Numbered from the stretch's first letter, positions 34,018 through 44,279 are shown. The stretch: DNA of 64,000 nucleotides from Glycomyces buryatensis (GCF_004912275.1 NZ_STGY01000021.1:62001-126000); one strand, 5' to 3'. Notes: a model not told the origin generated them from the sequence alone. A program made the numbers and translations.

Positions 34018-35265
34018 TTAGCTTTCCGCCCCCTCGGGCGCGTAGTCGATCCGGATCGACTCGTCCAGGTGCCGGTGGAACTGCTCGGCCTCGGCCGTCG
34101 AGCGGTGCGTGGAGAGGACGAACGCCGGATAGCCGGTGAAGTCCGGGTACGGCCGAACCACGTCCCCGGGGTGGAGGATCTGCACGAGGTGGTCGACGGA
34201 CGGGTGGTCCCGCAGCTCATCAAGGCCGTGGATGGCCGTGATGCGCCCCGAACCCCCGCACGGCACGATGTAGTTCGCCGCCGCCCCGGCCGCCACCGTC
34301 GTGGTGCGCTCGGGCTCGCGGCCGACGGCGATGCGGAGCGCATCGGCCGCCAGGTCGGCGCCGACGGCGCCCGCGACGATGTGGTGGGAGACGCCCGAGC
34401 CTCCGACCCGTGCGCCCATCTCGAGCAGGAAGGGCCGCTTGCCTTCTCGAAGCCGCAGTTCGGTGTGGGCGGGCCCGTCGGTCAGCCCGATCGCGGCGTG
34501 GGCGGCGACGACCTCCCGCTCGATCGCGTCCACCGTGGCCTCGGGCAGCGCGGCGGGGGCGCGGTAGACGGTCTCCTCGAAGTAAGGACCGGTCGGCTCG
34601 CCCTTGTAGCCGATGCTGAGCACCCGGACCTCGCCGCGATAGGCGAGCGACTCGACGGCGTATTCGGGGCCGTCGAGGTACTCCTCCACGATCAGGTCCT
34701 CGGCGCGGCCGAGATTGGTGCGGCAGATCCGCCGCACCTCGGCCAGCGCGTCCGAAAGGTCGCCGGGACGATCGACCCGCACCACGCCGAGGCTGGAGAA
34801 GCCCCGCGCGGGTTTGACGACGACCGGGAATGTCAACGCGGACGCGTCGGTCTCGGAGTCCGGGCCATCGAGGCGCACAAAGCCGGGAACGTTGAGCCCG
34901 GCCGCGGCCAGCCGCTCGCGCATCACCCGCTTGTCCTGCGCCGCTTGCGCTGTCCCGCTGCCGATCCCCGGCAGGCCGAGCGCCTCGGCGACCTCCGCGA
35001 CGAACGGAACCTCCGGGTCGCAGAGCGTGGTGATGCCGTCGAACGGGGCCTCGCGGTGGCGGCGACGCAGCTCGGCGAGGGCGGCCGTCCGATCGCTCAG
35101 GTCGAGCCGCAGCACCTCGACCACCGCTTCGGGCAGCCGGGCGGGGTCGATCTCCTCGTCACGACGGGGAATGAGCACGATGTCGATGCCGGCGCGCCGC
35201 GCGCCCTCGAACACCCAAGGCAGCGAAAGCCGCTGGTACACCAGGACAATTGTGGGTCTGCTCAT
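34018..35265 (-). CDS. ATP-grasp ligase
   Basis: A 415-residue ATP-grasp enzyme, which would join a carboxylate to an amine or similar nucleophile with acyl-phosphate formation. The central domain has KPARGFSSLGVVRV (~150-163), VEEYLDGPEYAVESL (~195), and the metal-binding GPAHTELRLREGKRPFLLEMGARVGG (~260-285) with the Glu/Glu/Asn-like ligands. The N-terminal Rossmann-like domain starts IVLVYQRLSLPWVF. The nearest kinds are L-amino-acid ligases and BtrJ-like carboxylate-amine ligases. It lies 8 bp after vapC on the same strand but is unlikely to share its function. Confidence 0.82.
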   Translation of the reverse strand: MSRPTIVLVYQRLSLPWVFEGARRAGIDIVLIPRRDEEIDPARLPEAVVEVLRLDLSDRTAALAELRRRHREAPFDGITTLCDPEVPFVAEVAEALGLPGIGSGTAQAAQDKRVMRERLAAAGLNVPGFVRLDGPDSETDASALTFPVVVKPARGFSSLGVVRVDRPGDLSDALAEVRRICRTNLGRAEDLIVEEYLDGPEYAVESLAYRGEVRVLSIGYKGEPTGPYFEETVYRAPAALPEATVDAIEREVVAAHAAIGLTDGPAHTELRLREGKRPFLLEMGARVGGSGVSHHIVAGAVGADLAADALRIAVGREPERTTTVAAGAAANYIVPCGGSGRITAIHGLDELRDHPSVDHLVQILHPGDVVRPYPDFTGYPAFVLSTHRSTAEAEQFHRHLDESIRIDYAPEGAES

Positions 35266-35273
35266 GACGCTCC

Positions 35274-35699
35274 TTAGGCGTTCTCCGGCGACGGCCGCAG
35301 GACAGCGATGTTGGTGTGGACGAAGTCTTCACCAACGCACAGGATCGGCCGGTCGAGTTCGGCGGCGACACCGTAGACGATGCAGTCACCGAAGTCCAAT
35401 TTGGCTCGATGCCGTCCCTTGCCGAATCTGCGCCACCCTTCGAGAGCCCGTTCAGCGGCGCTGACGGTGACATCGACGATCTCGATTTCGGCGTCACGAA
35501 CGAACCGAGCAGCGGCTCCGGTTCCGGGCGGTCCGAAGCGGGATTCCAGGACCATGCCGAGTTCAAGGTAAGTCGCCGCGGGCATGACCGCCGCAGTCGC
35601 CTGCGCGAGCGTATCGGCCAGCCAGTCGGCACCGGGCTCGTCGCTCAGGATGGCGACAACCGCCGAAGTGTCCACGACGAAGTAGTCAGCGGCGGTCAC
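35274..35699 (-). CDS. vapC: PIN-domain toxin
   Basis: Predicted VapC ribonuclease, 141 residues. PIN-domain acidic residues are present: VVDTSAVVAIL (Asp ~10), TYLELGMVLE (Glu ~46), LDFGDCIVYGVA (Asp ~105), and a C-terminal VGEDF (Asp ~124). These coordinate the metal for RNA cleavage, so it should be active. The start overlaps the vapB stop by 4 bases (ATGA), the normal antitoxin-toxin arrangement. The Rv0623/Rv0624-type VapBC group is the best match. The RNA target is unknown. Confidence 0.92.
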   Translation of the reverse strand: MTAADYFVVDTSAVVAILSDEPGADWLADTLAQATAAVMPAATYLELGMVLESRFGPPGTGAAARFVRDAEIEIVDVTVSAAERALEGWRRFGKGRHRAKLDFGDCIVYGVAAELDRPILCVGEDFVHTNIAVLRPSPENA

Positions 35700-35950
35700 G
35701 CTGGCAGGCCGTCCTCGTCGTAGCCGATGATGTCATCGGCCGCGCGGGCGTCGACGACGGGCAAAGCCCGCAGCTCGGTGCGGAGCGCGTCCAGTCGGTG
35801 ATGGATGCGCCGAGAACGAACGCCATGAACTTGCCGATCCAACCGTTCCCGGATCGCCGTTTCCACGGCTTCTGTCAGGGACTCCCCGGTAGCCGCGACA
35901 AGCTCACGAGCGAGTTGATCGGCCGCCGGACTTTTGATACTCAGTGCCAT
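35696..35950 (-). CDS. vapB: Antitoxin of the VapBC module
   Basis: An 84-residue antitoxin of the Rv0623/PSK transcription-factor type. Residues 1-40 form the DNA-binding part (MALSIKSPAADQLARELVAA); the acidic C-terminus (ADDIIGYDEDGLPA) should wrap the toxin. I start it at the ATG at 35950: a -10-like TAGAAT ends exactly 7 bases before it, so the mRNA is probably leaderless. An in-frame ATG at 35959 would overlap that promoter box. A palindrome upstream is the likely autoregulatory operator. Confidence 0.87.
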   Translation of the reverse strand: MALSIKSPAADQLARELVAATGESLTEAVETAIRERLDRQVHGVRSRRIHHRLDALRTELRALPVVDARAADDIIGYDEDGLPA

Positions 35951-35965
35951 GGCTGCCATTCTACC

Positions 35966-35985
35966 TCTAGGTATAGAAATCTAGA
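35966..35985 (-). promoter_or_regulatory. Putative vapBC operator
   Basis: TCTAG and CTAGA half-sites, 10 bases apart, spanning the region expected between the -35 and -10 of the vapBC promoter (TAGAAT at 35962-35957). Autorepression by the VapBC complex at such palindromes is usual; binding here is inferred. Confidence 0.45.
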
Positions 35986-36035
35986 AGATGATCGCCACGC
36001 CGAGTTTCCGATCCAAGCCGCGACCGCCAACGTCG

Positions 36036-36068
36036 AAGGCCGGGAACCGCCGTGCAGTTCCCGGCCTT
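36036..36068 (-). terminator. Terminator of the ilvBNC operon
   Basis: Perfect 12-bp stem aaggccgggaac/gttcccggcctt with a 9-base loop, 18 bp beyond the ilvC stop. It separates ilvBNC from the vapBC promoter. Confidence 0.75.
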
Positions 36069-36086
36069 TGAGGCATTTATACCGAA

Positions 36087-37112
<1,026 letters not shown>

Positions 37113-37120
37113 TTACTTGG

Positions 37121-37639
37121 CTAGCTCGGTGTGACGTAGCGGGAGAGCGAGGCCATCGATTTGGCCCCGCGCCCGAGCGCGACGGTCCCCGACTGGACGA
37201 GCTCCTTGATGCCGAACGGTTCCAGCACTTCGAGGAACGACTCGATCTTGTCGGAGTTCCCGGTGACCTCGAAGGTGACCGTGTCGGGTGTGACGTCGAC
37301 CGACCGGGCCTTGAACAGCTCGGCGGCGGCGATCACCTGGCCGCGGGTGGCGGCTTCGGCGCGGACCTTCACCAGCAGCAGTTCGCGCTGCACGGAGGCG
37401 TCCGCTTCGAGTTCCACGATCTTGAGCACGTGGATGAGCTTGTTGAGCTGCTTGGTGACCTGCTCCAGGAAGCCGGTCTCGACGTCCACCACGATGGTGA
37501 TGCGGGAGACGCCGGGGTGCTCGGTCTCGCCGACGGCGAGGGAGTCGATATTGAAGCCGCGCCTGGAGAACAGGGCGGAGACGCGGGCGAGCACGCCCGG
37601 TTTGTTCTCGACGAGCACGGAGAGCGTATGTTTCGCCAT
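37121..37639 (-). CDS. ilvN: Acetolactate synthase small (regulatory) subunit
   Basis: Regulatory subunit that activates IlvB and confers valine feedback inhibition. The N-terminal ACT domain (TLSVLVENKPGVLARVSALF, ~4-23) includes the GVL loop where valine binds in homologues; the ACT-like C-terminal domain (ALS_ss_C) covers ~85-165. At 172 residues it is of usual length. It begins directly after the ilvB stop with no gap, so translation is coupled and stoichiometry fixed. Confidence 0.95.
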   Translation of the reverse strand: MAKHTLSVLVENKPGVLARVSALFSRRGFNIDSLAVGETEHPGVSRITIVVDVETGFLEQVTKQLNKLIHVLKIVELEADASVQRELLLVKVRAEAATRGQVIAAAELFKARSVDVTPDTVTFEVTGNSDKIESFLEVLEPFGIKELVQSGTVALGRGAKSMASLSRYVTPS

Positions 37640-39502
37640 TTAGATTTCCCCCTCGTCCTCGAAGCTCGGGCGCACGTCGCGTGCGTACAGGATTTCGTCG
37701 TTGGAGACGCCGGCGGGGACCATGGGCCACACCATCGCATCCTGGCCGACGGTGAAGTCGACCACCACGGGGCGATCGTTGATCGCGTTGGCCTGCTTGA
37801 TGATCTCGTCGACCTCTTCGGGGCGCTCGGCCCGCAGTCCGACGCAGCCCAGGGCCTCGGCCAGCTTGACGAAGTCGGGGACGCGCGGCGAGGCCTCGGA
37901 GTGGTGGGTCGACAGGTTGGTGTTGGAGTAGCGCTTGTCGTAGAACAGCGTCTGCCACTGCCGGACCATGCCGAGATTGCCGTTGTTGATGACGGCGACC
38001 TTGATCGGGATGCCCTCGATCGCGCAGGTGGCGAGCTCCTGGTTGGTCATCTGGAAGCAGCCGTCGCCGTCGATCGCCCACACCGGACGGTCCATGGCGC
38101 CGAGTTTGGCGCCCATCGCGGCAGGGACCGCGAAGCCCATCGTGCCGAGGCCGCCGGAGTTGAGGAACGTGCCCGGCTCGTCGTAGGTGATGAACTGGCT
38201 GGCCCACATCTGGTGCTGGCCGACGCCGGTCGTCCAGATGGTGCCCTCCTCGGCGAGCTCGCCGAGGCGCTGGATGACGTGCTGGGGCGCCAGCGGCTCG
38301 TCCGGCCCGTGGGCCTCGAAGCCCAGCGGGTAGCGCCCGCGCAGGTCGTCCAGGGTCTCCCACCAGGTCTTCAGGCGCTCCTTGCCGGGGTCGGCGTAGG
38401 CCTCGGTCATGGCTGAGATGGCGGCCTTGCAGTCACCGACGATCGGCACGTCGGCCTCGCGGTTCTTGCCGATCTCGGCCGGGTCGATGTCGACGTGGAC
38501 GACCTTGGCGTCGGGCGCGAAGCTGGAGAGCTTGCCGGTGACCCGGTCGTCGAAGCGGGCGCCCAGGGCCACCAGGAGATCGGACTTCTGCAGGGCGTGG
38601 ACGGCCGGCACGGTGCCGTGCATGCCGGGCATGCCCAGGTGCTGCGGGTGCGAGTCGGGGAAGGCCCCGCGCGCCATCAGGGTGGTGACCACGGGGGCGC
38701 CGGTCAGCTCGGCCAGTTCCATCAGCTCGGCGTGCGCGCCGGACTTGATGACGCCGCCGCCGACGTAGAGCACGGGGCGCTTGGCGTCGGCGATGAGCGC
38801 GGCGGCCTCGCGGATCTGCTTGCCGTGGGGCTGCGTCGTCGGCTTGTAGCCGGGCAGGTCCATGCGGGGGGGCCACACGAACGGGGCCGGGCCGGCGAGG
38901 ATGTCCTTGGGGATGTCGACCAGCACCGGGCCGGGGCGCCCGGACGCGGCCACGTAGAAGGCCTCGGCCAGCACGCGCGGGATGTCGGCGCCGTCGCGGA
39001 TCAGGTAGGAGTGCTTGGTGATCGGCATGGTGATGCCGCAGATGTCGGCCTCTTGGAAGGCGTCGGTGCCGATGGAGGCGCTGGCGACCTGGCCGGTGAT
39101 GGCGACCATCGGGACGGAGTCCATGTGGGCGTCGGCCAGGGGGGTGACCAGGTTGGTCGCGCCGGGGCCGGAGGTGGCCATGCAGACGCCGACCTTGCCG
39201 GTGGCGAGCGCGTAACCCTGGGCGGCGTGCCCCGCGCCCTGCTCGTGCCGGACGAGGATGTGGCGCACCTTGGTCGAGTCCAGGAGCGGGTCGTAGGCGG
39301 GGAGGATCGCGCCGCCCGGGATACCGAAGACCGCTTCGACCTCGAGCTCTTCGAGGGCCCTGACGACCGCTTGGGCGCCGGTGAGGACGGGGGCGGCCAC
39401 ATGGGTGCCGTGCGGCGGTGCCGGCTTGGGTGCCTTCGGCCTGGCGGGCTGAGCCTTGGCAGCCTGCGGCCCTGGCTTCGGTGCCTTCACTGGTGTGCTC
39501 AT
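37640..39502 (-). CDS. ilvB: Acetolactate synthase large (catalytic) subunit
   Basis: Thiamine-diphosphate enzyme making acetolactate from pyruvate, or acetohydroxybutyrate with 2-ketobutyrate. It has 620 residues, with a Pro/Lys-rich N-terminal extension of ~45. The catalytic glutamate is in [13 protein letters not shown] (~84). The ThDP/Mg motif [21 protein letters not shown]...INN is at ~470-500. FIP-like [12 protein letters not shown] is at ~58. The ATG has AAAGGAC upstream. A leader with a terminator hairpin and a small leader peptide precedes it. First gene of ilvBNC. Confidence 0.96.
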   Translation of the reverse strand: MSTPVKAPKPGPQAAKAQPARPKAPKPAPPHGTHVAAPVLTGAQAVVRALEELEVEAVFGIPGGAILPAYDPLLDSTKVRHILVRHEQGAGHAAQGYALATGKVGVCMATSGPGATNLVTPLADAHMDSVPMVAITGQVASASIGTDAFQEADICGITMPITKHSYLIRDGADIPRVLAEAFYVAASGRPGPVLVDIPKDILAGPAPFVWPPRMDLPGYKPTTQPHGKQIREAAALIADAKRPVLYVGGGVIKSGAHAELMELAELTGAPVVTTLMARGAFPDSHPQHLGMPGMHGTVPAVHALQKSDLLVALGARFDDRVTGKLSSFAPDAKVVHVDIDPAEIGKNREADVPIVGDCKAAISAMTEAYADPGKERLKTWWETLDDLRGRYPLGFEAHGPDEPLAPQHVIQRLGELAEEGTIWTTGVGQHQMWASQFITYDEPGTFLNSGGLGTMGFAVPAAMGAKLGAMDRPVWAIDGDGCFQMTNQELATCAIEGIPIKVAVINNGNLGMVRQWQTLFYDKRYSNTNLSTHHSEASPRVPDFVKLAEALGCVGLRAERPEEVDEIIKQANAINDRPVVVDFTVGQDAMVWPMVPAGVSNDEILYARDVRPSFEDEGEI

Positions 39503-39560
39503 GTCCTTTGTCCAATAGGGTTGGCTGACGGTTCGACATGTGGCGTCGTTCCCCGGGCAG

Positions 39561-39622
39561 AAAAAATCGCCCGCGTGCTAGACGCACGGGGCGAGCGCAC
39601 CGTCAGGGAAACGACGGTGCGC
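39561..39622 (-). promoter_or_regulatory. ilv transcription attenuator (two hairpins and U-run)
   Basis: Read on the minus strand: hairpin 1 is a perfect 10-bp stem (39622-39613 with 39604-39595, loop 8). Hairpin 2 is a terminator with arms 39593-39584 and 39578-39568, one base unpaired, followed by UUUUUU at 39566-39561. It lies 59 bp before ilvB and just downstream of the leader-peptide stop, whose last base opens hairpin 1. This is the layout of an amino-acid attenuator: a ribosome stalled on scarce branched-chain codons would change folding. The exact antiterminator was not resolved. Confidence 0.8.
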
Positions 39623-39696
39623 TAAGTAAGTACTACAACGAGCGCCGGGGTCACGAGGACCTCGGTCGCGATGATGTCGTAGCTCTGCTTTGGCAC
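39622..39696 (-). CDS. ilv leader peptide, rich in Val, Leu and Ile
   Basis: Short frame of 24 codons starting at GTG 39696 (an ATG at 39708 would make 28). Ten of the 24 residues are branched-chain, with Ile-Ile in the middle and Leu-Val-Val-Val-Leu just before the end. The stop TAG touches the first attenuator hairpin. The GTG is 7 bases past a -10 box, so the mRNA is probably leaderless and the upstream ATG would not be transcribed. It should act as the sensor of charged Val/Leu/Ile tRNA for ilvBNC. Confidence 0.75.
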   Translation of the reverse strand: MPKQSYDIIATEVLVTPALVVVLT

Positions 39697-39703
39697 GTTC
39701 CCC

Positions 39704-39732
39704 AGCATGCACGATTTGAGCCCGCGAGTCAA
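39704..39732 (-). promoter_or_regulatory. Predicted ilvBNC promoter
   Basis: On the minus strand TTGACT (-35; 39732-39727), a 17-base spacer, and CATGCT (-10; 39709-39704). The start site expected ~7 bases on coincides with the GTG of the leader peptide. The -35 is near-consensus and the -10 is weaker. Confidence 0.6.
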
Positions 39733-39789
39733 CTTTTCTCACATGACGGGACGTGTTTCGGCGTGTCGCACAGAGACCTTAACGAGCCC

Positions 39790-42441
39790 TCAGGCTGCGG
39801 TTATGGCCTTCGGCGAGTCGCGCAGCCAGCGGGTGAGTTCATCAGGTGGCATGGGTTTGGCGAGCAGGTAGCCCTGCACCATCGGGGCCCCGGCCTCGAT
39901 CATCGCGTTCAGCTGGAGGTCGGTCTCGACGCCCTCGGCGATGACCTCCATGCCGAGGCGGCGGCCGAGCTCGATGGTGACGGAGGCGAGAGGGCCGACG
40001 CCGCCGTCGTCCTTGGCGATGAGGTCGCGGTCGATCTTGATGATGTCGACCGGGAGCCGGTCGAGTTGCCCCAGTGAGGAGTAGCCGGAGCCGAAGTCGT
40101 CCAGGGCGATGCGCACACCGGCGCCGCGCAGCGCCTTCAGCTGGGCGATGAGGGTGTTCATCTGGTGGGAGAAGTCGTGCTCGGTGACTTCGAGTACGAG
40201 CCGCGACGCGGAGACGCCGGCCGCGATGAGCGCGGTGTTGACCTCGGTGGCGAACAGGTGGGTGTGGAGCTCCTTGACCGAGACGTTGACGGAGATCCAG
40301 GTGCGGATGCCGTGGGAGTGCCACTCGGCGAGCTGCTCGGCGGCGCGATTGACCGCCCATACCGCGAGGTCCTGGGTGAGGCCCGATTCGGTTGCGGCCG
40401 GGATGAACTCGCCGGGGCTGACATTGCCGAGGCGGGGGTGCTTCCAGCGCAGCAGCGCCTCGGCCCCGATGATGGCGCGGTTCTTGAGGCAGAACACGGG
40501 CTGGTAGACCAGGCGCAGCTCGTCGCGGTCGATGGCGCCGCGCAGCTCCTGGGTGAGCTCGTTGCGGCGGCGGACCTTCCGGTCGAACTCGGCGTCATAG
40601 GTCTCGTAGCGGTTCTTGCCGGCCTGTTTGGCGGCCCGCAGGGCGAGGTCGGCATTGCGCAGCAGGATCTCGGGGTCGTCCAGTCCCTCGGTGGCGGTGG
40701 CGATGCCGACCGAGCCGGTGGTGAAGACGGTGGACTCGTCGTGGAACACGTACGGCTCGGCGAGCGTGTCGACCAGGTCCCGGGCGGTGGCGACGGCCTC
40801 GGAACGATTGGCTCGCAAGAGGATCGCGAACTCGTCGCCGCCGAGGCGCGCGCCCACGTCGGTGGGGGCCAGCAGGTCCTTGATGCGGCGGGAGACCTCC
40901 ACCAGGAGCTCGTCGCCGAAGTCGTGGCCGCGGGTGTCGTTGACGTTCTTGAACCCGTCGAGGTCGAGCAGCAGCAGCGCGGTCTGGTGCTCCTCGGCGG
41001 CGACGCCGTCCTCCAGGTTCTGCAGGAGCGCGCGGCGGTTGGCCAGGCCCGTGAGCGGGTCGGTGTAGGCCATGCGGGCCAGCTCGGTCTCCAGGGAGCG
41101 GCGGGCGCCGACGTCCTCGATGCGGGCGACCAGGCCGCGCACGTTGGGCTGGCCGCGCAGATCGGTCACGACGGTCTCGGTGTATCGCCAGCGACGGGCC
41201 GAATCGCGGATCCGCAGGTTGAGCGTGACCCTGCCGGTGGCGCGGGCGCCCTCGAGCAGGGAGCGCAGATCCTCTGCGGCGCCTCGCTTGTCATCGATGT
41301 AGAGGAGGTCGATGAAGGAGGCGCCGATGCAGTGGCCGGCGTCGGTGACGGGCCGCCAGGCCGAGTCCTCGGGATACCAGGTGACCTTGAGGTCGGGGTC
41401 GAGGACCAGCAGAGTGTCGGAGGCGACGCCTACGATTGCGGCCAGCTTGCGGTGGCGGTCGGCGGCATCGCCGGTGACGCGGCGGACGTCGTAGTAGGTG
41501 AGCACGAGGCGCCCGCCGAGCGTCGAGGCGGCGGCCAGCGCGATGAGGGCGGCGTCGAGCGGGAGGGACCCGACGGTGGCGCCATTGTGGAGGAGCGCGG
41601 CGGCGGCGAGGGCGGCGGCCCCGCCCATGACGGTGTAGTGAACGGAGGGGTAGTTGGGTTTGGCGACCGAAGGCTGCTGGCTGCGCGCCAGGTAGGTGAC
41701 GCCGATGAGGGCTGCGCAGGCGGCGATCCAGGCGACTCCGAACCACAGGACGCGGACCTCGGTGGGGTGCCACTGCCAGGAACTGAGCGTGGCGAGTCCG
41801 GTGGCGTGGACGACCAGGACGGCGAGGTAGGCGAAGGCGTGGCGGCGGCGCCAGCGATGGAGGCGGAAGGTGGTGGTCATTCCGACGCCGGCCAGGACGA
41901 TGGCGAGCGACCAGGGGGCGAGGATCCACAGGTCGACCGAGTCGACGTGGGGCTGGTTGGCCCTGATCCAGGGTCGGGAGAACTCGAGCCAGACGGCGAA
42001 GAGGAGGCACAGGCCGACAAAGCCGCCGTCGACCAGGCGCCGCTGCACGGCGAGGCGGTCCCAGCGCTCGTCGGGCAGCCGCAGCAACGCGAGTCCATAC
42101 AGGACCATGGCGATGGTGAAGCCGATGCCCGCCAGGATGGCGCCGGTGGGGTTCGGCACCCAGCAGGCGGTGGCGACGCCGCAGGCGGTGACCTGGATTC
42201 CGGCGGCGATGATCCGGTAGGAGGTCCGCCGGCCGGCCCTGACGCGGGCGGCGATGCGCCACATGAGGAGTCCGGCGCAGGCGGCGCCGAGGCTGCCGAG
42301 GGCCGCGGCGGTGTCGGGGTCGAGGATGCCCGGTTCGGAGCGGACGCTGACGGCGATTCCCGCCGCGAATACGGAACACCACACCGCTGTGGCCGCGGTC
42401 CACGCCGTCCAGCGGCGGGCGCGACGGAGTGTCGGCGTCAT
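39790..42441 (-). CDS. Membrane-bound GGDEF-EAL cyclic-di-GMP enzyme
   Basis: An 883-residue signalling protein. N-terminal ~310 residues hold eight or more membrane helices (an uncharacterised sensor). A PAS-like domain (~330-430) follows, then GGDEF (~440-600) with an intact ARLGGDEFAIL, then EAL (~620-870) with EALLRWKHP, DDFGSGYSSL and EGVETDLQL all conserved. Both cyclase and phosphodiesterase active sites look intact, so the net direction cannot be predicted. In actinomycetes such proteins influence development. It stands alone between ilv leader and the next gene, with its own 176-bp upstream gap. Confidence 0.92.
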   Translation of the reverse strand: MTPTLRRARRWTAWTAATAVWCSVFAAGIAVSVRSEPGILDPDTAAALGSLGAACAGLLMWRIAARVRAGRRTSYRIIAAGIQVTACGVATACWVPNPTGAILAGIGFTIAMVLYGLALLRLPDERWDRLAVQRRLVDGGFVGLCLLFAVWLEFSRPWIRANQPHVDSVDLWILAPWSLAIVLAGVGMTTTFRLHRWRRRHAFAYLAVLVVHATGLATLSSWQWHPTEVRVLWFGVAWIAACAALIGVTYLARSQQPSVAKPNYPSVHYTVMGGAAALAAAALLHNGATVGSLPLDAALIALAAASTLGGRLVLTYYDVRRVTGDAADRHRKLAAIVGVASDTLLVLDPDLKVTWYPEDSAWRPVTDAGHCIGASFIDLLYIDDKRGAAEDLRSLLEGARATGRVTLNLRIRDSARRWRYTETVVTDLRGQPNVRGLVARIEDVGARRSLETELARMAYTDPLTGLANRRALLQNLEDGVAAEEHQTALLLLDLDGFKNVNDTRGHDFGDELLVEVSRRIKDLLAPTDVGARLGGDEFAILLRANRSEAVATARDLVDTLAEPYVFHDESTVFTTGSVGIATATEGLDDPEILLRNADLALRAAKQAGKNRYETYDAEFDRKVRRRNELTQELRGAIDRDELRLVYQPVFCLKNRAIIGAEALLRWKHPRLGNVSPGEFIPAATESGLTQDLAVWAVNRAAEQLAEWHSHGIRTWISVNVSVKELHTHLFATEVNTALIAAGVSASRLVLEVTEHDFSHQMNTLIAQLKALRGAGVRIALDDFGSGYSSLGQLDRLPVDIIKIDRDLIAKDDGGVGPLASVTIELGRRLGMEVIAEGVETDLQLNAMIEAGAPMVQGYLLAKPMPPDELTRWLRDSPKAITAA

Positions 42442-42617
42442 GTATGCAGCCCCAATCCTCGGAAGCTTCGTGCCCTACAGGATGCCCCATGGCACAGCGA
42501 TTCCCAACCGCGGCCTCCGACGGAGGCGAGCATTATGCACCTTCTTTGGCTGCGGTGCCTCGGATTTTGAGGCCACCGGCTGACGATGTGTGATAAATGG
42601 TTCGAGCTGTGCCGAGG

Positions 42618-44216
42618 TCAGAATCGGGATCTCTCGGGCAGTGCCTCCAGCAGCTCCCGCAGGGCGTCGCGTTCGGCGCTCATCTGCTCGTCGCGCGCCC
42701 GCTCGTCGGCTTGTACCTGCTTACGGGCCCGCACGATCTCGGCGCGGACCTCCGCGATCTTCTCCTCGCAGAGCTTGTCGCGGCCGGCGTGCTTGGCCAG
42801 GGCATTGCGGTAGACCACGATCGGGGCGACGACGCCGATGGCGAGGAGCACGGCCAGGAACCAGATTTGTCCGATGAGCGACAGCAGCGTGAGTGCGCCG
42901 AAGATCCCGGCCAGGACGAGGGTGAATTGCTTCGTCGGCCCCTCGTAGGCGAAGCCGTCGGTGATGCGGGCGGCGACGACTTCGAGTTCCTTCTCATCGT
43001 GGCCGCCCGAGTCGACGGTGACGGTGCGGCCGCGGCGCTTGACGGAGCGGGTGATTCGCTCAGAGTCGGCCGGGGCGGCGGCCAGCAGTTCGACGCGCTC
43101 GCGCACGATCGAGCCGGCCAGCCGCAATGCCAAGCGGCGCAAGGCGATCGGCGCCTCCGGATCGAACAGGTCGCGGCGCACCAGTTCGGCGACGGTCCCC
43201 TCGGACTCGGACCAGGTGGGCTTGCTGCGCTGCATCTCGTCCTCGGGCAGGTGCAGGTCCTCCATCGCCTGCACCACCGGCAGCTCGGCGGGGCTGGGTT
43301 CCTCGATGAGCTCCTGGAGATAGCGGCGCCAGCGCGGATCGACCGCGGTGTCGGCGTCCACGGCGACCGGTTCCGGGACCGCGGCGGCCTCGGCCAGGTG
43401 CGCGCGGAGCGCGGTGAAGGCCTCGGTCCGGTCCCGTTCCCGACCCTCCTCGGCGCCGAAGCGCTCGATCGACCGGTCCCAGTCGGCCAGGTCCTGATCG
43501 CGCATCGACTCCTCGAAGCGCGGCCGGAGCTGATCGGCCAGTTGCTCCTCGGCGGCGAGGCCGAAGCGCCCGAGGGCGATCTCCTCCCACAGGGTCCGCC
43601 AACCGGCGGCGACCTGGCCGCTCTTGGCGAGTCCGAGTTCGACGGGCTCGCCGACCAGGCGCAGCACGGCCGCGTCGATGAACGCCGGCTGTTCGAAGCA
43701 CAGCCCGACGGTGAGGTTGAACAGTTCGGAGCGGATCGGGTCGCGCTCGCGCGCGCTCTCAAGGGCCGCGGTCAGGTCGGTGAAGGAACCGGCGGGCGGC
43801 CGGTAGGCGGGTGCCTGGCCGCGCGCGGCGGCGTCGTCGCGAACGATCAGCCGCAGCACCGCCATGGCAGCGGGCGGCATCCAGTACCCGAGGACATCGT
43901 CCACATCGGGCATGGAGGTGGGGCGGCCCTCCACGAGCGCGCGGAAGGCCTTGCGGATCTCCTTGCGCGCCATGTACTCCTCGAATTCGAGCAGCTGGAA
44001 GCGCAGTTCGGTCCATTCGAGGACGGTGTCGATCCGGTCGTTGACGGTGGACTGGACCCGGTTGAGGCCGCTCTGGAGCTCGGACTTGGTCTGGTCGAGT
44101 CGGCGGCTCTGCTTGCGGGCGTGCGCGGACAGCTCCGCGTCCAGCTCATTGATGGCATTGATCTGGGACCGCTCGCGGCCCCCTTCGCTCCAATACCACT
44201 CGTTGACACGGGTCAT
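42618..44216 (-). CDS. Coiled-coil membrane protein of unknown function
   Basis: A 532-residue protein I cannot assign. Residues ~1-85 are a charged coiled coil (NAINELDAELSAHARKQSRR...), ~85-400 a helical, acidic domain, ~415-460 two closely spaced membrane helices forming a hairpin, and ~465-530 another coiled coil. Both coiled coils would be on the same side of the membrane. The start is taken at the ATG at 44216; the frame also offers a GTG at 44228. There is no P-loop, which argues against a dynamin-like protein despite the overall layout. It is followed closely by nothing on its strand. Confidence 0.65.
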   Translation of the reverse strand: MTRVNEWYWSEGGRERSQINAINELDAELSAHARKQSRRLDQTKSELQSGLNRVQSTVNDRIDTVLEWTELRFQLLEFEEYMARKEIRKAFRALVEGRPTSMPDVDDVLGYWMPPAAMAVLRLIVRDDAAARGQAPAYRPPAGSFTDLTAALESARERDPIRSELFNLTVGLCFEQPAFIDAAVLRLVGEPVELGLAKSGQVAAGWRTLWEEIALGRFGLAAEEQLADQLRPRFEESMRDQDLADWDRSIERFGAEEGRERDRTEAFTALRAHLAEAAAVPEPVAVDADTAVDPRWRRYLQELIEEPSPAELPVVQAMEDLHLPEDEMQRSKPTWSESEGTVAELVRRDLFDPEAPIALRRLALRLAGSIVRERVELLAAAPADSERITRSVKRRGRTVTVDSGGHDEKELEVVAARITDGFAYEGPTKQFTLVLAGIFGALTLLSLIGQIWFLAVLLAIGVVAPIVVYRNALAKHAGRDKLCEEKIAEVRAEIVRARKQVQADERARDEQMSAERDALRELLEALPERSRF

Positions 44217-44279
44217 CGCGATGCACACTCCGAAGGCAAGGGGATACGGGCCCGTTCATTGTGCCTTGAAGAGGCAAGT

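Noticed and set aside
42618-44216. Dynamin-like GTPase
   Set aside because: The coiled-coil and membrane-hairpin layout is suggestive, but no P-loop or G motifs are present.
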